Assembly: GCA_028532915.1 (NCBI GenBank)
Contig: JAQQAI010000026.1
Span: 24,013-88,012, forward strand
DNA length: 64,000 bases
Origin: Sphaerochaetaceae bacterium
GTDB taxonomy: Bacteria; Spirochaetota; Spirochaetia; Sphaerochaetales; Sphaerochaetaceae
Direction of reading: 5' to 3'
A model generated the notes under the pieces. That model saw only the letters and a list, made by a program, of their open reading frames with translations. It was not told the DNA's origin and did no database searches. Position numbers and translations under genes: made by a program. Each line of letters opens with the position of its first letter. Within the stretch, counting starts at the first letter, position 1. This document shows, one piece after another, positions 41,163 to 50,663 of this stretch.

Positions 41163-41236
41163 GTGTATCCGTTGGTTCATATCACCGGAATAATTCCCTT
41201 GAACTTATATAATTGATAAACCGTTGGAGGTATAAC

Positions 41237-41506
41237 GTGTTCAATAGTAGCTCGGCCGCTAAAAGAGAGCGCCAGAACGAAAAAAGAAGATTAAGAAATA
41301 GAGAAACAAAAAGTGCAGTGAGAACTGCAATTAAAAGTTTTCAGAATGCAGCTAGTAGTAATGATACTTCTAACGTGAAAGAGAAGTTCGATCTGGCAAT
41401 CAAGTTGCTTGATACTGCAGGGTCGAAGGGTGTGTTCCACGCCAATACAGTTTCTCGTAAAAAATCTAGACTTCAGGCTCAGTTTAATGCGGTGGACAAA
41501 GCGTAA
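41237..41506 (+). CDS. rpsT: 30S ribosomal protein S20
   Basis: 89 residues from a GTG start; GGAGG lies 8 bp upstream. NSSSAAKRERQNEKRRLRNR and NTVSRKKSRLQ are typical. It binds 16S helices 9 and 44. The longer frame starting at 41213 is rejected because it begins upstream of that ribosome site. Confidence 0.93.
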   Translation: MFNSSSAAKRERQNEKRRLRNRETKSAVRTAIKSFQNAASSNDTSNVKEKFDLAIKLLDTAGSKGVFHANTVSRKKSRLQAQFNAVDKA

Positions 41507-41535
41507 TTAGTGAATTTAATTGACAGGAGTAGTTC

Positions 41536-41853
41536 ATGGCATCAAATAAATTAACAAAAGCTGAGATCATCGAGAGCATTCAGGAAAAACTGGGCATCAA
41601 CCGCCCGGAGGTTCATGCTGTCATCGATGAATTCTTTGAAGAAGTAAAAAGAGGTCTGGAACAGGATCGTGTGATTGAATTGCGTGGATTCGGCACCTTC
41701 GAAGTCCGTACCAGAAAAGGCCGGGAGAAGGCGAGAAATCCCAAGACTGGCGAACTGGTTGCAGTCGATACACATGGTGTAGCGATTTTCAGACCTGGAA
41801 AAGAGCTGAAAGATTTTGTCTGGGACCTTAGAGCGTCAGATTCAAACAAGTAA
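41536..41853 (+). CDS. HU/IHF-family DNA-binding protein
   Basis: 105 residues, ~15 longer than HU. The signature GFGTFEVRTRKGREKARNPK covers the DNA-binding arms; the helical dimer region precedes it. Nucleoid-associated bending protein. AGGAG is 8 bp upstream. Whether HU or IHF cannot be decided from this copy alone. Confidence 0.92.
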   Translation: MASNKLTKAEIIESIQEKLGINRPEVHAVIDEFFEEVKRGLEQDRVIELRGFGTFEVRTRKGREKARNPKTGELVAVDTHGVAIFRPGKELKDFVWDLRASDSNK

Positions 41854-41854
41854 C

Positions 41855-43495
41855 ATGATGAATATCAGTCATCAGCGAAGTGTGAAGACCTACGTAGTTG
41901 AGGTTATTGCTCTTATTGCGACGGCGATAATATATTCGTTTGCTTTTCCGGGCTTCCTTTCAACTTCCGGGTTCGGCTTTATTGCGTTTTTCGCACTGAT
42001 CCCTCTCTTCGCGATCATTAAGAGGACAAGCTGGAAATCGATAGCCTTTTACGGCTTCATTTTCGGCTTTGCCTTTTATACATGTTTCAATTACTGGCTG
42101 ACAACCTTTCACCCTCTCGCCATTTTGCTGGTTCCCATCATCAAAGGCGGCGAGATGGTTATTCTTTTCCCCCTTCTGAAAGCGGCCTCTTCTCTCGACA
42201 AGAAAAGAGGATACCTGCTTCAGGCAATCATCTGGGTGGCATATGCCTACCTGAGCCAGTCCTGGTTCGCCGGATACCCGTACGGCACTATCGCCTATGC
42301 GATGTATCAATATCTTCCGTTCATTCAGATCGCATCATTTTCCGGAATCTGGATTCTCACTTTCCTGCTGATAGTCCCCCAATCGTTTATCGGAGCATAT
42401 CTTGCAGATAGTTCTCATATAACGCCAGCCTCATTTTCAGCCTATCTCAAAAAGAACCGGCTCTTTGTGATAATCTTCTCAGTCGCATTTGCTGCAATCT
42501 GGATCTATGGTGTCTTCTCTCTCTCTCATTGGAAGAAGGAGGAACCTCAACAGACCTGGCGTGTGGCAACAGTGCAGCATAGTGCAGACAGCTGGAAAGG
42601 GGGCTATACGACCTACAAGAGGAACTTCAATACATTGAGGACACTCAGTCTGGAAGCATTGCGGGAAGACCCCGATATGATCATCTGGTCCGAGACGGCA
42701 TTCGTCCCCTCGGTCGCATGGCATACGACCTACCGTCCGAATGAGGAGACTGCCGATTTGGTTGAAGAGTTCATTGAGTTCGGCAAATCTTTACCTGTTC
42801 CTCTGCTGACGGGAAATCCCGAGGGTGTGCTTGATGATGAGACCCTTCCTCCGGTCTTAGCCGACGGAGAGTGGAACAGAAAGGATTACAATACCGTTAT
42901 CATGTTCGAAAACGGTGAGATCAAGAAAACATACCGCAAACAGCATCTCGTTCCCTTCACTGAGCATTTTCCATATGAAAAACAGCTTCCCTGGCTGTAC
43001 AACCTGCTGCTTGCCAATGATTACAACTGGTGGGAGACGGGTTACGATCCTGTAGTATTCGAGACCGACAGCGGTGTGCACTTCTCGACTCCCATATGCT
43101 TCGAGGATGTCTTCGGGTATCTGAGTGCCGGCTTCGTCCGAAACGGAGCAGATGTCATCGTGAATATGACCAATGACAGCTGGTCGGGAGCCGTTTCCGC
43201 AGAGATGCAGCATTTTGCAATGGCCGTGTTCAGATCTGTTGAAACACGAAAATCAACGATCAGAGGCACTAACTCGGGAATAACAGCTCTGATTATGCCT
43301 TCGGGTAAAGTCATCGATCCGATGGAGCCTTTTACGAAAGGATGGAATATTTACGATGTACCGGTGTATAGCGACGGACCTGATACGTTATATACCACCT
43401 ATGTCGACATTTTGGCTCAATCTAGCATATATATCTCTCTTGTCTGGCTTATCTGGTTATCTGCCGCAGCTGTCTACAAGAAGATCAAGGAATAA
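41855..43495 (+). CDS. lnt: apolipoprotein N-acyltransferase
   Basis: 546 residues. Several N-terminal membrane helices are followed by a nitrilase domain with the catalytic triad: Glu in IIWSETAF, Lys in TYRKQHLVPF and Cys in TPICFEDVF. Adds the third acyl chain to lipoproteins in diderm bacteria, supporting an outer membrane. The start is ATGATG directly after the HU stop (41855 or 41858); there is no clear ribosome site. Confidence 0.93.
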   Translation: MMNISHQRSVKTYVVEVIALIATAIIYSFAFPGFLSTSGFGFIAFFALIPLFAIIKRTSWKSIAFYGFIFGFAFYTCFNYWLTTFHPLAILLVPIIKGGEMVILFPLLKAASSLDKKRGYLLQAIIWVAYAYLSQSWFAGYPYGTIAYAMYQYLPFIQIASFSGIWILTFLLIVPQSFIGAYLADSSHITPASFSAYLKKNRLFVIIFSVAFAAIWIYGVFSLSHWKKEEPQQTWRVATVQHSADSWKGGYTTYKRNFNTLRTLSLEALREDPDMIIWSETAFVPSVAWHTTYRPNEETADLVEEFIEFGKSLPVPLLTGNPEGVLDDETLPPVLADGEWNRKDYNTVIMFENGEIKKTYRKQHLVPFTEHFPYEKQLPWLYNLLLANDYNWWETGYDPVVFETDSGVHFSTPICFEDVFGYLSAGFVRNGADVIVNMTNDSWSGAVSAEMQHFAMAVFRSVETRKSTIRGTNSGITALIMPSGKVIDPMEPFTKGWNIYDVPVYSDGPDTLYTTYVDILAQSSIYISLVWLIWLSAAAVYKKIKE

Positions 43496-43500
43496 CGATC

Positions 43501-44772
43501 ATGAACGAACATAAGAAAACTGTCTCAATTTTTATTATCGGTACAGAGATTACCCGCGGTATAATCGGAGACAAACATGCAAAACTGATTTCGAAGGAAC
43601 TGAAGAATATCGGGCTCTATGTCAACCGGATCACGATAGTTCCTGATGATGAAAGGCTTGAACGGGAGTTCCTTTCGGTCATCAAAGACACAGATATAGT
43701 CATCCTCACCGGTGGACTCGGACCAACGAGTGATGATATGACCCGTACAATAGTCGCCGAGGCCGCGCAGGTGCCTCTCGTAAGAGATGAGAAAGAGTAT
43801 CAGAAACTGTATGCGAGAATCGGTGAAAGAATAAATGGAGCGAATATCAGACAGGTTCAGATTCCGCAGGGATTCAGGATCATCGAGAACAATAACGGAA
43901 CAGCTCCTGGATTCTATGGTGATATTCCCGTCAAAGATGCGACGGTCAAGGTATTCGCTCTGCCTGGACCTCCTCATGAACTCAATCCGATGTTCTTCGA
44001 TTCGGTTCTGCCGATACTCGCCCTTGAAGAAGATCATGCGAATGTAAAACGGGATGAGTATTCGATCTATCTCACTCCCGAATCAAAACTGGAGGAGATC
44101 GTAGCAGCACATGCTCCCGAAGGGATCGTGTGGGGAACACGTGTTCAGGAACATAAGATAAGCCTGTATATCAGCGGGAAGAGTGACAAGGAAAGAGATG
44201 CTCTCATAAGTGCTCTTAAAGCGGACCTGGGGAAAGATCTGGTGCAGAAGGGGAATGTCGAGGTGATCAGCCGCTTCACATCGTTTCTGAAAGACCGCAA
44301 TCTCCTGGTGAGCTGTGCCGAATCATGTACAGGGGGGCTCGTTGGTAAGCTCCTCAGTGATGAAAGCGGAAGCAGCGCATATTTTCATTCTTCTCTTGTT
44401 ACCTATGCCAATGAGGCGAAAAGTACTTTCCTCGGAATCGACTTGAAACTGATCGAAGACAAAGGAGCGGTTTCAGAAGAGGTCGTCACAATGATGGCCG
44501 AGAATGTTCTGGCGAAAAGCTCAAGTGATGTCTCTTTGGCGATCTCAGGTATCGCAGGCCCCGCCGGAGGAAGTGAAGAGAAACCGGTAGGAACTGTCTG
44601 GTTCGGTTTTGCCTCTAAAAGCCTTCCTGCAGCATCAATCTGCCTGCAATTTTCATCTTTTGGAAGAGCCTCTGTGAGGAGAAGGGCGGCGATTGCGGCT
44701 CTTTTATTGTGTTACTTATACCTAAACGGGGGTAACTTGCTTGACATACCTTCAAGCTGGCAATATATTTAA
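43501..44772 (+). CDS. cinA: CinA-family protein, NMN deamidase with competence/damage-inducible domain
   Basis: 423 residues. The N-terminal MoaB/Mog-like domain has GTEITRGIIGDKHA and LTGGLGPTSDDMTR; the C-terminal PncC domain has CAESCTGG (catalytic Ser/Cys region), SLVTYANEAK and SGIAGPAGG. The enzyme recycles NMN and hydrolyses ADP-ribose in characterised members. The gene's end carries the rho promoter. Confidence 0.92.
   Translation: MNEHKKTVSIFIIGTEITRGIIGDKHAKLISKELKNIGLYVNRITIVPDDERLEREFLSVIKDTDIVILTGGLGPTSDDMTRTIVAEAAQVPLVRDEKEYQKLYARIGERINGANIRQVQIPQGFRIIENNNGTAPGFYGDIPVKDATVKVFALPGPPHELNPMFFDSVLPILALEEDHANVKRDEYSIYLTPESKLEEIVAAHAPEGIVWGTRVQEHKISLYISGKSDKERDALISALKADLGKDLVQKGNVEVISRFTSFLKDRNLLVSCAESCTGGLVGKLLSDESGSSAYFHSSLVTYANEAKSTFLGIDLKLIEDKGAVSEEVVTMMAENVLAKSSSDVSLAISGIAGPAGGSEEKPVGTVWFGFASKSLPAASICLQFSSFGRASVRRRAAIAALLLCYLYLNGGNLLDIPSSWQYI
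44741..44769 (+). promoter_or_regulatory. rho: promoter of rho inside the 3' end of cinA
   Basis: TTGACA (44741-44746), 17 bp, TATATT (44764-44769), the same boxes as the tuf promoter. Leader of ~120 nt with complementary TAGGGAT (44782-44788) and ATCCCTA (44859-44865). Confidence 0.8.
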
Positions 44773-44894
44773 CATATCCTATAGGGATCTCTTATCTGGA
44801 AAGAAAAGAACATATTCCTGTAAAATTACCAACAGTAGATATAAATAATAGCAGATGTATCCCTACGTAATAGTGATTCTTTTGGAGAATATCA

Positions 44895-46688
44895 ATGACA
44901 TCAGAGTATGAAAATGGGCCAGAATTGTTTGACGGCAGCGTAATGCAGGAGAATAATTCTTCGGAGCCTGTCAAAACCGAAAAGAAAGTGATGGTAAAAA
45001 AAACCGTCGAAGTGACTTCAACCCGTAAAAAGCGTGTGAAAAAAGAAGAGAATAAAGACGAAACAAAGACTGACGCAGCGGCGAGTGAGAAGACTCCGGC
45101 TCCGAAGCGTCGCGGCAGACCTCCTCGTAGCGAAAAGAAGGTCACTGAAGAAATAACGAAAGAGGAGAAAACTGAACCGGCACAGACGACGGAAGTGGTG
45201 AAATCAGAAAATCCCAAAGAGCCTGTACAGCAGCCTCAGAATACTCAAAGCAGCAACAGCGGACAATCTAATCAGAATCACAACAGAAGCAGATCCCAGA
45301 ATAAGAGTAATAGACAGAAAAATAATTACCAGAAAAACAATTATCAGAACAGGTCGAACAAACGGGGAAACGGGAATAACGAGAATATGAGTGTAGAAAC
45401 CTATATTGAAGATCCCTCAGTGCCTTCACTGGTCGTAAATGATCTGACAATGTTGACTCTTCCGGCATTGAGGAAAAGAGCATTGGAATTCGGAATCACC
45501 CATGAGCAGATCCTCGATCTAAAAAGGCAGGAACTGATCGTGGAGATTCTTAAATCTCACACGAAGATGGGTGGTGTGATCCTGGCGTACGGAGCACTGG
45601 AGATCCTCCCGGACGGGTACGGTTTTCTCAGGTCCCCTCAGAACAACTATCTGAGCGGTTCTGAAGATGTCTATATATCGATCTCGCAGATAAAAGTCCT
45701 GTCTCTGAAGACGGGAGATACTGTGCGGTGTCAGATCAGACCTCCCAAGGATGCCGAACGCTATTTCGCGATGATCAAAGTTGAGACGATCAACTATGAT
45801 CCGCCCGAAGCTTCACGTGCTCGAGCAAGTTTTGACTCGCTCGTTCCTCTCTATCCTGATCAGAGATTGAATCTGGAGGTGGCTGACGGTGATATCTCGA
45901 CGAGAATCATCAATCTGTTCAGCCCGATCGGAAAGGGGCAGCGTTCTCTTATCGTTGCTCCCCCCAGAGCAGGTAAGACGATCCTGATGCAGAAGATCGC
46001 CAATTCGATCACGGAGAATCATCCTGAAGTCTATCTGATGGTACTCCTCATCGATGAACGTCCTGAAGAGGTCACAGACATGAGGCGGACAGTCAAGGGT
46101 GAAGTTATAGCCAGTACCTTTGACGAACAGGCTACAAGACATGTTTCTGTTGCCGAGATGGTGATAGAGAAGGCCAAGAGACTGGTCGAACACAAAAGGG
46201 ATGTAGTTATACTTCTTGACAATATCACCCGTCTTGCCCGTGCATACAACCAGACTGTTCCCGCTTCGGGAAAGATTCTCAGCGGTGGTGTTGATTCGAA
46301 TGCCCTTCATAAACCTAAACGTTTTCTGGGTGCGGCAAGAAATATCGAACACGGCGGCTCTCTTACGATCATTGCTTCGGCGCTGATCGAGACCGGTTCG
46401 AGAATGGATGAAGTTATCTTCGAAGAGTTCAAGGGGACAGGTAACAATGAGATCGTCCTTGACCGGCGGATGGCTGAACGTAGACTTTATCCCGCCCTGA
46501 ATATCAAAAAATCAGGGACGAGACGAGAGGATCTCCTTCTCAAGCAGGAAGAGAGTGCAAAGATCTGGGCTCTCCGGAATGCGATTAATCCTATGGAAGA
46601 TATTGAGATGACCGAATTCCTCATTGACAAAATGAAGAAAACAAAGAATAATGAAGCGTTTTTACGCTCTATGAACACAGGTTTTTAA
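44895..46688 (+). CDS. rho: transcription termination factor Rho with extended N-terminus
   Basis: 597 residues against 419 in E. coli. The core is ordinary: an RNA-binding OB domain ([15 protein letters not shown]), Walker A APPRAGKT, and Walker [11 protein letters not shown]. The additional ~175 N-terminal residues contain an AT-hook-like KRRGRPPR (~71-78) and an Asn/Gln/Ser/Arg-rich segment (~112-164) with no predicted fold. Insertions of this sort occur in some other phyla, where they can affect RNA binding or aggregation. TGGAG is upstream. Confidence 0.96.
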   Translation: MTSEYENGPELFDGSVMQENNSSEPVKTEKKVMVKKTVEVTSTRKKRVKKEENKDETKTDAAASEKTPAPKRRGRPPRSEKKVTEEITKEEKTEPAQTTEVVKSENPKEPVQQPQNTQSSNSGQSNQNHNRSRSQNKSNRQKNNYQKNNYQNRSNKRGNGNNENMSVETYIEDPSVPSLVVNDLTMLTLPALRKRALEFGITHEQILDLKRQELIVEILKSHTKMGGVILAYGALEILPDGYGFLRSPQNNYLSGSEDVYISISQIKVLSLKTGDTVRCQIRPPKDAERYFAMIKVETINYDPPEASRARASFDSLVPLYPDQRLNLEVADGDISTRIINLFSPIGKGQRSLIVAPPRAGKTILMQKIANSITENHPEVYLMVLLIDERPEEVTDMRRTVKGEVIASTFDEQATRHVSVAEMVIEKAKRLVEHKRDVVILLDNITRLARAYNQTVPASGKILSGGVDSNALHKPKRFLGAARNIEHGGSLTIIASALIETGSRMDEVIFEEFKGTGNNEIVLDRRMAERRLYPALNIKKSGTRREDLLLKQEESAKIWALRNAINPMEDIEMTEFLIDKMKKTKNNEAFLRSMNTGF

Positions 46689-46772
46689 CTGAGCCTGTCC
46701 TGAAATTGAAAACGATCTACTGTCAAGGTCTGCCCGTAGCAGTAGATACCAGTATAGATATGGAGGCATAAT

Positions 46773-46979
46773 ATGAAAAAGGGAATCCATCCCAAGTATG
46801 AATTGACAAAAGTAACATGTGCATGCGGAAATACTTTTGAGACAAAATCAACCACGAAGAATCTCGACATCGAAATCTGCAGTGCTTGTCACCCGTTCTT
46901 CACCGGAACACAGAAACTGGTTGATACTACCGGAAGAGTTGAAAGATTCAAGAAAAAATATGGTATCACTGATAAATAG
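46773..46979 (+). CDS. rpmE: 50S ribosomal protein L31, zinc-binding type
   Basis: 68 residues. [10 protein letters not shown] at the start; zinc ligands CAC at ~16-18 and CSAC at ~37-40 make it the C+ type. Preceded by TGGAGG. A terminator follows directly. Confidence 0.95.
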   Translation: MKKGIHPKYELTKVTCACGNTFETKSTTKNLDIEICSACHPFFTGTQKLVDTTGRVERFKKKYGITDK

Positions 46980-47000
46980 AAAATCTGATTATCATGATGG

Positions 47001-47034
47001 AAAAACCGCTTCTGAATTGAGGCGGTTTTTTTTA
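47001..47034 (+). terminator. rho-independent terminator after rpmE
   Basis: AAAAACCGC (47001-47009) pairs with GCGGTTTTT (47022-47030); eight Ts run from 47026. Confidence 0.88.
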
Positions 47035-47050
47035 TTGCAAAGAAGTGTGC

Positions 47051-47069
47051 ATTCACATAAAATGTGAAT
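47051..47069. promoter_or_regulatory. 19-bp perfect dyad before the galactokinase-like gene
   Basis: ATTCACAT-AAA-ATGTGAAT, ending 2 bp before the AAAGGA ribosome site. It could be a repressor site or an mRNA hairpin that hinders initiation. It follows the rpmE terminator by 17 bp, leaving little room for a promoter. Confidence 0.5.
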
Positions 47070-47080
47070 TAAAGGAAACT

Positions 47081-48235
47081 ATGAATCAGATTAACAATTT
47101 ACATTTCAAAGAGTTCGGTGATAATCCTTCTGTTCGCATCTCAGTTCCCGGTGTCTATTCGATACTGGGTGAATATGCCGATTATTGTTCCGGTTATACT
47201 CTATATGCCGGGTCGGGAAATTCTTTGAATGTAGTGTTGTCTCCGAGAAAGGATCAGAGTGTCCGTATGTTTCTCGCACCGCTGGGTGAACGCAAAAGAA
47301 TAAATCTGCTGAATATCAAGTATCGTCGGGAAGACCGGTGGGCGAATTATCTCAAAGGTGTGTTTGCGATATTCAATACCCGCGGGTATCATCCCGCAGG
47401 CTGCAACATCACTTTCAGCGGAACACTGCTTTCAGAAGAGACCGAAACGCTTCGCAGCGCTATGGCTCTGGGGGTGGCTCTGGGGTGCAACGAATTGAAT
47501 CATCTGGAGCTTTCGGTGGAGGATTGTGCACATGTCGCCTATTCCTCTCTCTCTCAGTTCGTGGGAGAGCCGAGTCGACTTACCAGGTTTCTGGCAATGC
47601 TTTTCGTGAAAGCTGATTCGTATCTGTTTTTCGATGTGCTTCAGATGAATCATGAATATATTCCTTTCAGAACCGATAACAGGTTTGTATCTCTTGTCAT
47701 TGAAAGTAATATCTCCCCTCAGGCATTCAAAGAAGAGATTCGGAACCGTAGACAGGAATGCGCATCGGCTTTCCAGAAACTCTCTTCGCTGTTCCCTTCC
47801 AGAATTCTTCGGGACTTGAAAGAAGAGGAGATCAAGGAGGCTCGTCCCCACCTCAGTGAGGATGATAAACGTCTGATCAGTTATGTGCTTGCCGAATCCA
47901 GGGCAACGAAGGAGGCTGCAGCTCTTCTTGAACAAAATGAGATGGTAATGTATGGTAGGTTGCTGTCGAGAGTTCAGGTGGGATTGCGGGATGTCTTCGA
48001 GATAAGCTGTCCGGAGATTGACTGGCTGACCAAACGCTCGGGTGAGACTTCAAGAAGTTACGGTTCTGCCATGATCGGCGGAGGTTCAAGCGGATCGATC
48101 ATCGTACTTATTGATAAAGAAGCCATTTCCATCTATGCTGACCGTATGGAGGAGTACGAACATATTTTCGGCTTCAAACCTCTTCTGAAAGAGTTTTTTC
48201 CTTCCGGTGAGCTGAAAATTGATTTGAATATATAA
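47081..48235 (+). CDS. degenerate galactokinase-like GHMP protein
   Basis: 384 residues from MNQINNLHFKEFG. The N-terminal VPGVYSILGEYADY corresponds to galactokinase PGRVNLIGEHTDY but loses the Arg, Asn, His and Thr. The ATP-binding GLSSSA loop is not visible (region SGTLLSEETETLRSAM), the catalytic-Asp MDQ segment is replaced by GEPSRLTRF, while GGG of motif 3 (MIGGGSSGSI) survives. It is probably not an active galactokinase and may be a regulatory or binding protein. surE starts within its stop. Confidence 0.7.
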   Translation: MNQINNLHFKEFGDNPSVRISVPGVYSILGEYADYCSGYTLYAGSGNSLNVVLSPRKDQSVRMFLAPLGERKRINLLNIKYRREDRWANYLKGVFAIFNTRGYHPAGCNITFSGTLLSEETETLRSAMALGVALGCNELNHLELSVEDCAHVAYSSLSQFVGEPSRLTRFLAMLFVKADSYLFFDVLQMNHEYIPFRTDNRFVSLVIESNISPQAFKEEIRNRRQECASAFQKLSSLFPSRILRDLKEEEIKEARPHLSEDDKRLISYVLAESRATKEAAALLEQNEMVMYGRLLSRVQVGLRDVFEISCPEIDWLTKRSGETSRSYGSAMIGGGSSGSIIVLIDKEAISIYADRMEEYEHIFGFKPLLKEFFPSGELKIDLNI

Positions 48236-49074
48236 TGATAATATTACTGACGAATGATGACGGGTATCAGGCCCGGGGAATAAAGATATTGGAAGAAGTG
48301 CTGCATAAAGCCGGTCATGATGTATGGGTATGTGCACCCAGTGATCAGCGCAGTGCGCAATCTCATGCCATGACGCTCAAGGGAAAGGTCCGGATCCATC
48401 GCTACGGGGACCGTCATTACCATTGCAGCGGGTCTCCCGCCGACTGTATCCTGTACGGTCTCGGAGGGAATTCGATCCCGGTTCATCCCGATGTAGTCAT
48501 CAGCGGAATCAATCATGGTTATAACGCATCTACCGATATTCTCTATTCAGGGACCGTAGGCGCCGCCAGTGAAGGGGCTCTGAGAGGTTATCCCTCGATA
48601 GCTGTCTCTGCACGTTCGGCCGGTGAAGACGATCTGGGACCTTTTTATACGGGAGCTGAATTTATCAGAGACAATATGGAAGCTCTGTTGCCGATCTGTT
48701 CGACTGATGTCCTTGTGAATATCAACGTACCTCCCCGTCCGAACGGAAAGTGGAGAGTAGGAAAGATCGGCCAGCTGCAGTATCTGGATGTCGTCGAGAA
48801 GAATGCTTCCCAGCAGAACACAAACTTTGATGCCGCACACACGCAGATAGGTCTCGCCTACAGTGATGCTCCTTTTGATGAGGTCAAGGTGGGAGGAGAA
48901 GTCTCCCTCTCCCTCAATACAGAGGTCTTTCCCGAACTGAGAGAGAAGATGGGAGAAGCCGACTTCGCTCTGCTTGAAGAAGGATTTATCAGTGTCTCTC
49001 CGATCAAGGTGAATCCGGTGGTCGATGAAGAGAGCTGTGCGGCTCTTGAAAAGATTCTCGGTGAGGGTAGGTAG
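48235..49074 (+). CDS. surE: 5'/3'-nucleotidase SurE
   Basis: 279 residues. Metal/nucleophile motif LTNDDGY, then APSDQRSAQSHA, SGSPADCI and ISGINHGYN with SGTVGAASEG; all catalytic residues are present. Survival protein hydrolysing nucleoside monophosphates. The ATG shares a base with the TAA of the galactokinase-like gene. Confidence 0.94.
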   Translation: MIILLTNDDGYQARGIKILEEVLHKAGHDVWVCAPSDQRSAQSHAMTLKGKVRIHRYGDRHYHCSGSPADCILYGLGGNSIPVHPDVVISGINHGYNASTDILYSGTVGAASEGALRGYPSIAVSARSAGEDDLGPFYTGAEFIRDNMEALLPICSTDVLVNINVPPRPNGKWRVGKIGQLQYLDVVEKNASQQNTNFDAAHTQIGLAYSDAPFDEVKVGGEVSLSLNTEVFPELREKMGEADFALLEEGFISVSPIKVNPVVDEESCAALEKILGEGR

Positions 49075-49434
49075 ATGCGTCTGTTTGCGAAGGCGAGAGA
49101 ATCGTGGGAGAATAAATGTCACCGCTGCGGTCTGTGCTGTCATGAGAAAGTGATAGTAGGCGACAGCGTCGTGTACGACCTCGATTCATACTGCCCGCAC
49201 TACGATCCCAAAACCCACCAGTGTAAGATCTATCTTCAGCGGCTGGAGATCGAACAGAGGTGCCGCCGGGTCACCAGGTTCACCGCAATGTTTGCGTCAT
49301 ACCTTCCGGAGACTTGCGGGTACGTTCAGGATGCCCGTAAAAAACATATCAGATTCGCTCCCAGGCGAAAAATTCATTTTGCCCGGTCATCTCTTCCTTC
49401 AGGTGATGAAGACTCTCTTTCTATACAATTTTAG
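49075..49434 (+). CDS. cysteine-cluster protein, YcgN/YkgJ type (UPF0260-like)
   Basis: 119 residues. CHRCGLCC is the CxxCxxCC motif, followed by spaced cysteines in CPHYDPKTHQCKIY, RCRR and TCGY, matching the YkgJ/YcgN pattern that binds zinc or Fe-S. Function unknown. It directly abuts surE. Confidence 0.8.
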   Translation: MRLFAKARESWENKCHRCGLCCHEKVIVGDSVVYDLDSYCPHYDPKTHQCKIYLQRLEIEQRCRRVTRFTAMFASYLPETCGYVQDARKKHIRFAPRRKIHFARSSLPSGDEDSLSIQF

Positions 49435-49460
49435 CAGCAATATCTATATGTCCCGGTCGC

Positions 49461-49489
49461 TTGACCATGAGACAATTGACTCGTATGTT
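49461..49489 (+). promoter_or_regulatory. promoter of nifS-nifU
   Basis: TTGACC (49461-49466), 17 bp, TATGTT (49484-49489); the leader is only about 13 nt with AAAGAGAG before the ATG. No IscR-type operator was recognised. Confidence 0.55.
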
Positions 49490-49508
49490 TTAGAAAGAGA
49501 GAGAAATA

Positions 49509-50663
49509 ATGAGAGAAGTTTATTTAGATAATAACGCCACCACTCCTGTTGCCCCGGAGGTTATCAAGGTGATGGCTGAGAATGTGAACCTGTACGGGAA
49601 TGCCTCAAGCATGCACGGTTTCGGAAGAAAGGCCGCCAGTGCGATAGAGAAGGCCCGCGGTCACGTGGAAACTCTGCTGAACGCACCGGGTGATACCGTG
49701 ATGTTCACCAGCGGCGGTTCGGAGTCTGACAATAATGTGTTTCATACTGCCAGAACTCTGATCGACGAAGGATCACAGAGAAAGACGATCATAGTCAGTA
49801 CGATAGAACATCCTGCCATCATCGAAACATGCAAAGACCTCGAGAAGAACGGATATGATGTCAGGTATGTCGGTGTCGACCATTTCGGTGTCGTTCAAGT
49901 TGAAGCCCTCGAGAAGATGATGAATGATCAGGTTCTTCTTGTTTCAGTGATGAGTGCCAATAATGAGACCGGAACGATTCAGCCAGTCAAAGAACTGACG
50001 AAGGTCGCCCACTCCTATGGAGCTCTGATGCATACCGATGCCGTTCAGGCTGTAGGAAAGATTCCTATCGATGTTCAAGAATGGGATGTTGATTATCTGA
50101 GCATATCCGGGCACAAGTTCTATGGTCCCAAAGGTGTCGGAGCTTTGTATATAAAGAAAGGAGTTCCATTTGAGACCTTCGTCAGAGGCGGTCATCAGGA
50201 AGGCGGTAAACGGGCCGGTACCTACAATACAAATGCCATTATCGGTATGGGTGAAGCAGCCCGCCTGGTGATGAACGAACCGGCAGAATCGAGGGAGAAG
50301 GAATGGGATTTGAGAGAGAGACTGCGAAAGGGACTGCTTGAAAATATTCCTGACGCGGTGGTCAACGGGCATCCTTCATTATGTCTTCCCGGGACTCTGA
50401 ACATATCGTTCCCCCAGGCGGAAGGAGAATCGATCCTTCTCATGCTCGATTTCGAAGGAATCGCGGTTTCTACCGGTTCCGCATGTGCAACAGGATCGCT
50501 TGAACCGTCATATGTGCTGCTTGCCTCCGATCTTGATATAGAACTCGCACATGGTTCCATCAGATTCAGTCTTGGTCGATACACCACACAGGATGATATC
50601 GATTATGTAATTTCAAAAGTACCGCCTATCATTAAGAGGCTTAGGGAGATATCGACACGATGA
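49509..50663 (+). CDS. nifS: cysteine desulfurase
   Basis: 384 residues, PLP fold type I. It has NNATTPVAPEV, the PLP-lysine motif SGHKFYGPKGVGALY and the catalytic Cys loop STGSACATGS. It supplies sulfur to the NifU-type scaffold encoded next, with which it overlaps by ATGA. NifS versus IscS cannot be settled by sequence alone; the partner type argues for NifS. Confidence 0.93.
   Translation: MREVYLDNNATTPVAPEVIKVMAENVNLYGNASSMHGFGRKAASAIEKARGHVETLLNAPGDTVMFTSGGSESDNNVFHTARTLIDEGSQRKTIIVSTIEHPAIIETCKDLEKNGYDVRYVGVDHFGVVQVEALEKMMNDQVLLVSVMSANNETGTIQPVKELTKVAHSYGALMHTDAVQAVGKIPIDVQEWDVDYLSISGHKFYGPKGVGALYIKKGVPFETFVRGGHQEGGKRAGTYNTNAIIGMGEAARLVMNEPAESREKEWDLRERLRKGLLENIPDAVVNGHPSLCLPGTLNISFPQAEGESILLMLDFEGIAVSTGSACATGSLEPSYVLLASDLDIELAHGSIRFSLGRYTTQDDIDYVISKVPPIIKRLREISTR

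Noticed and set aside
45813..46352. 179-codon open frame antisense to rho
   Set aside because: Shadow of the conserved Rho ATPase core.
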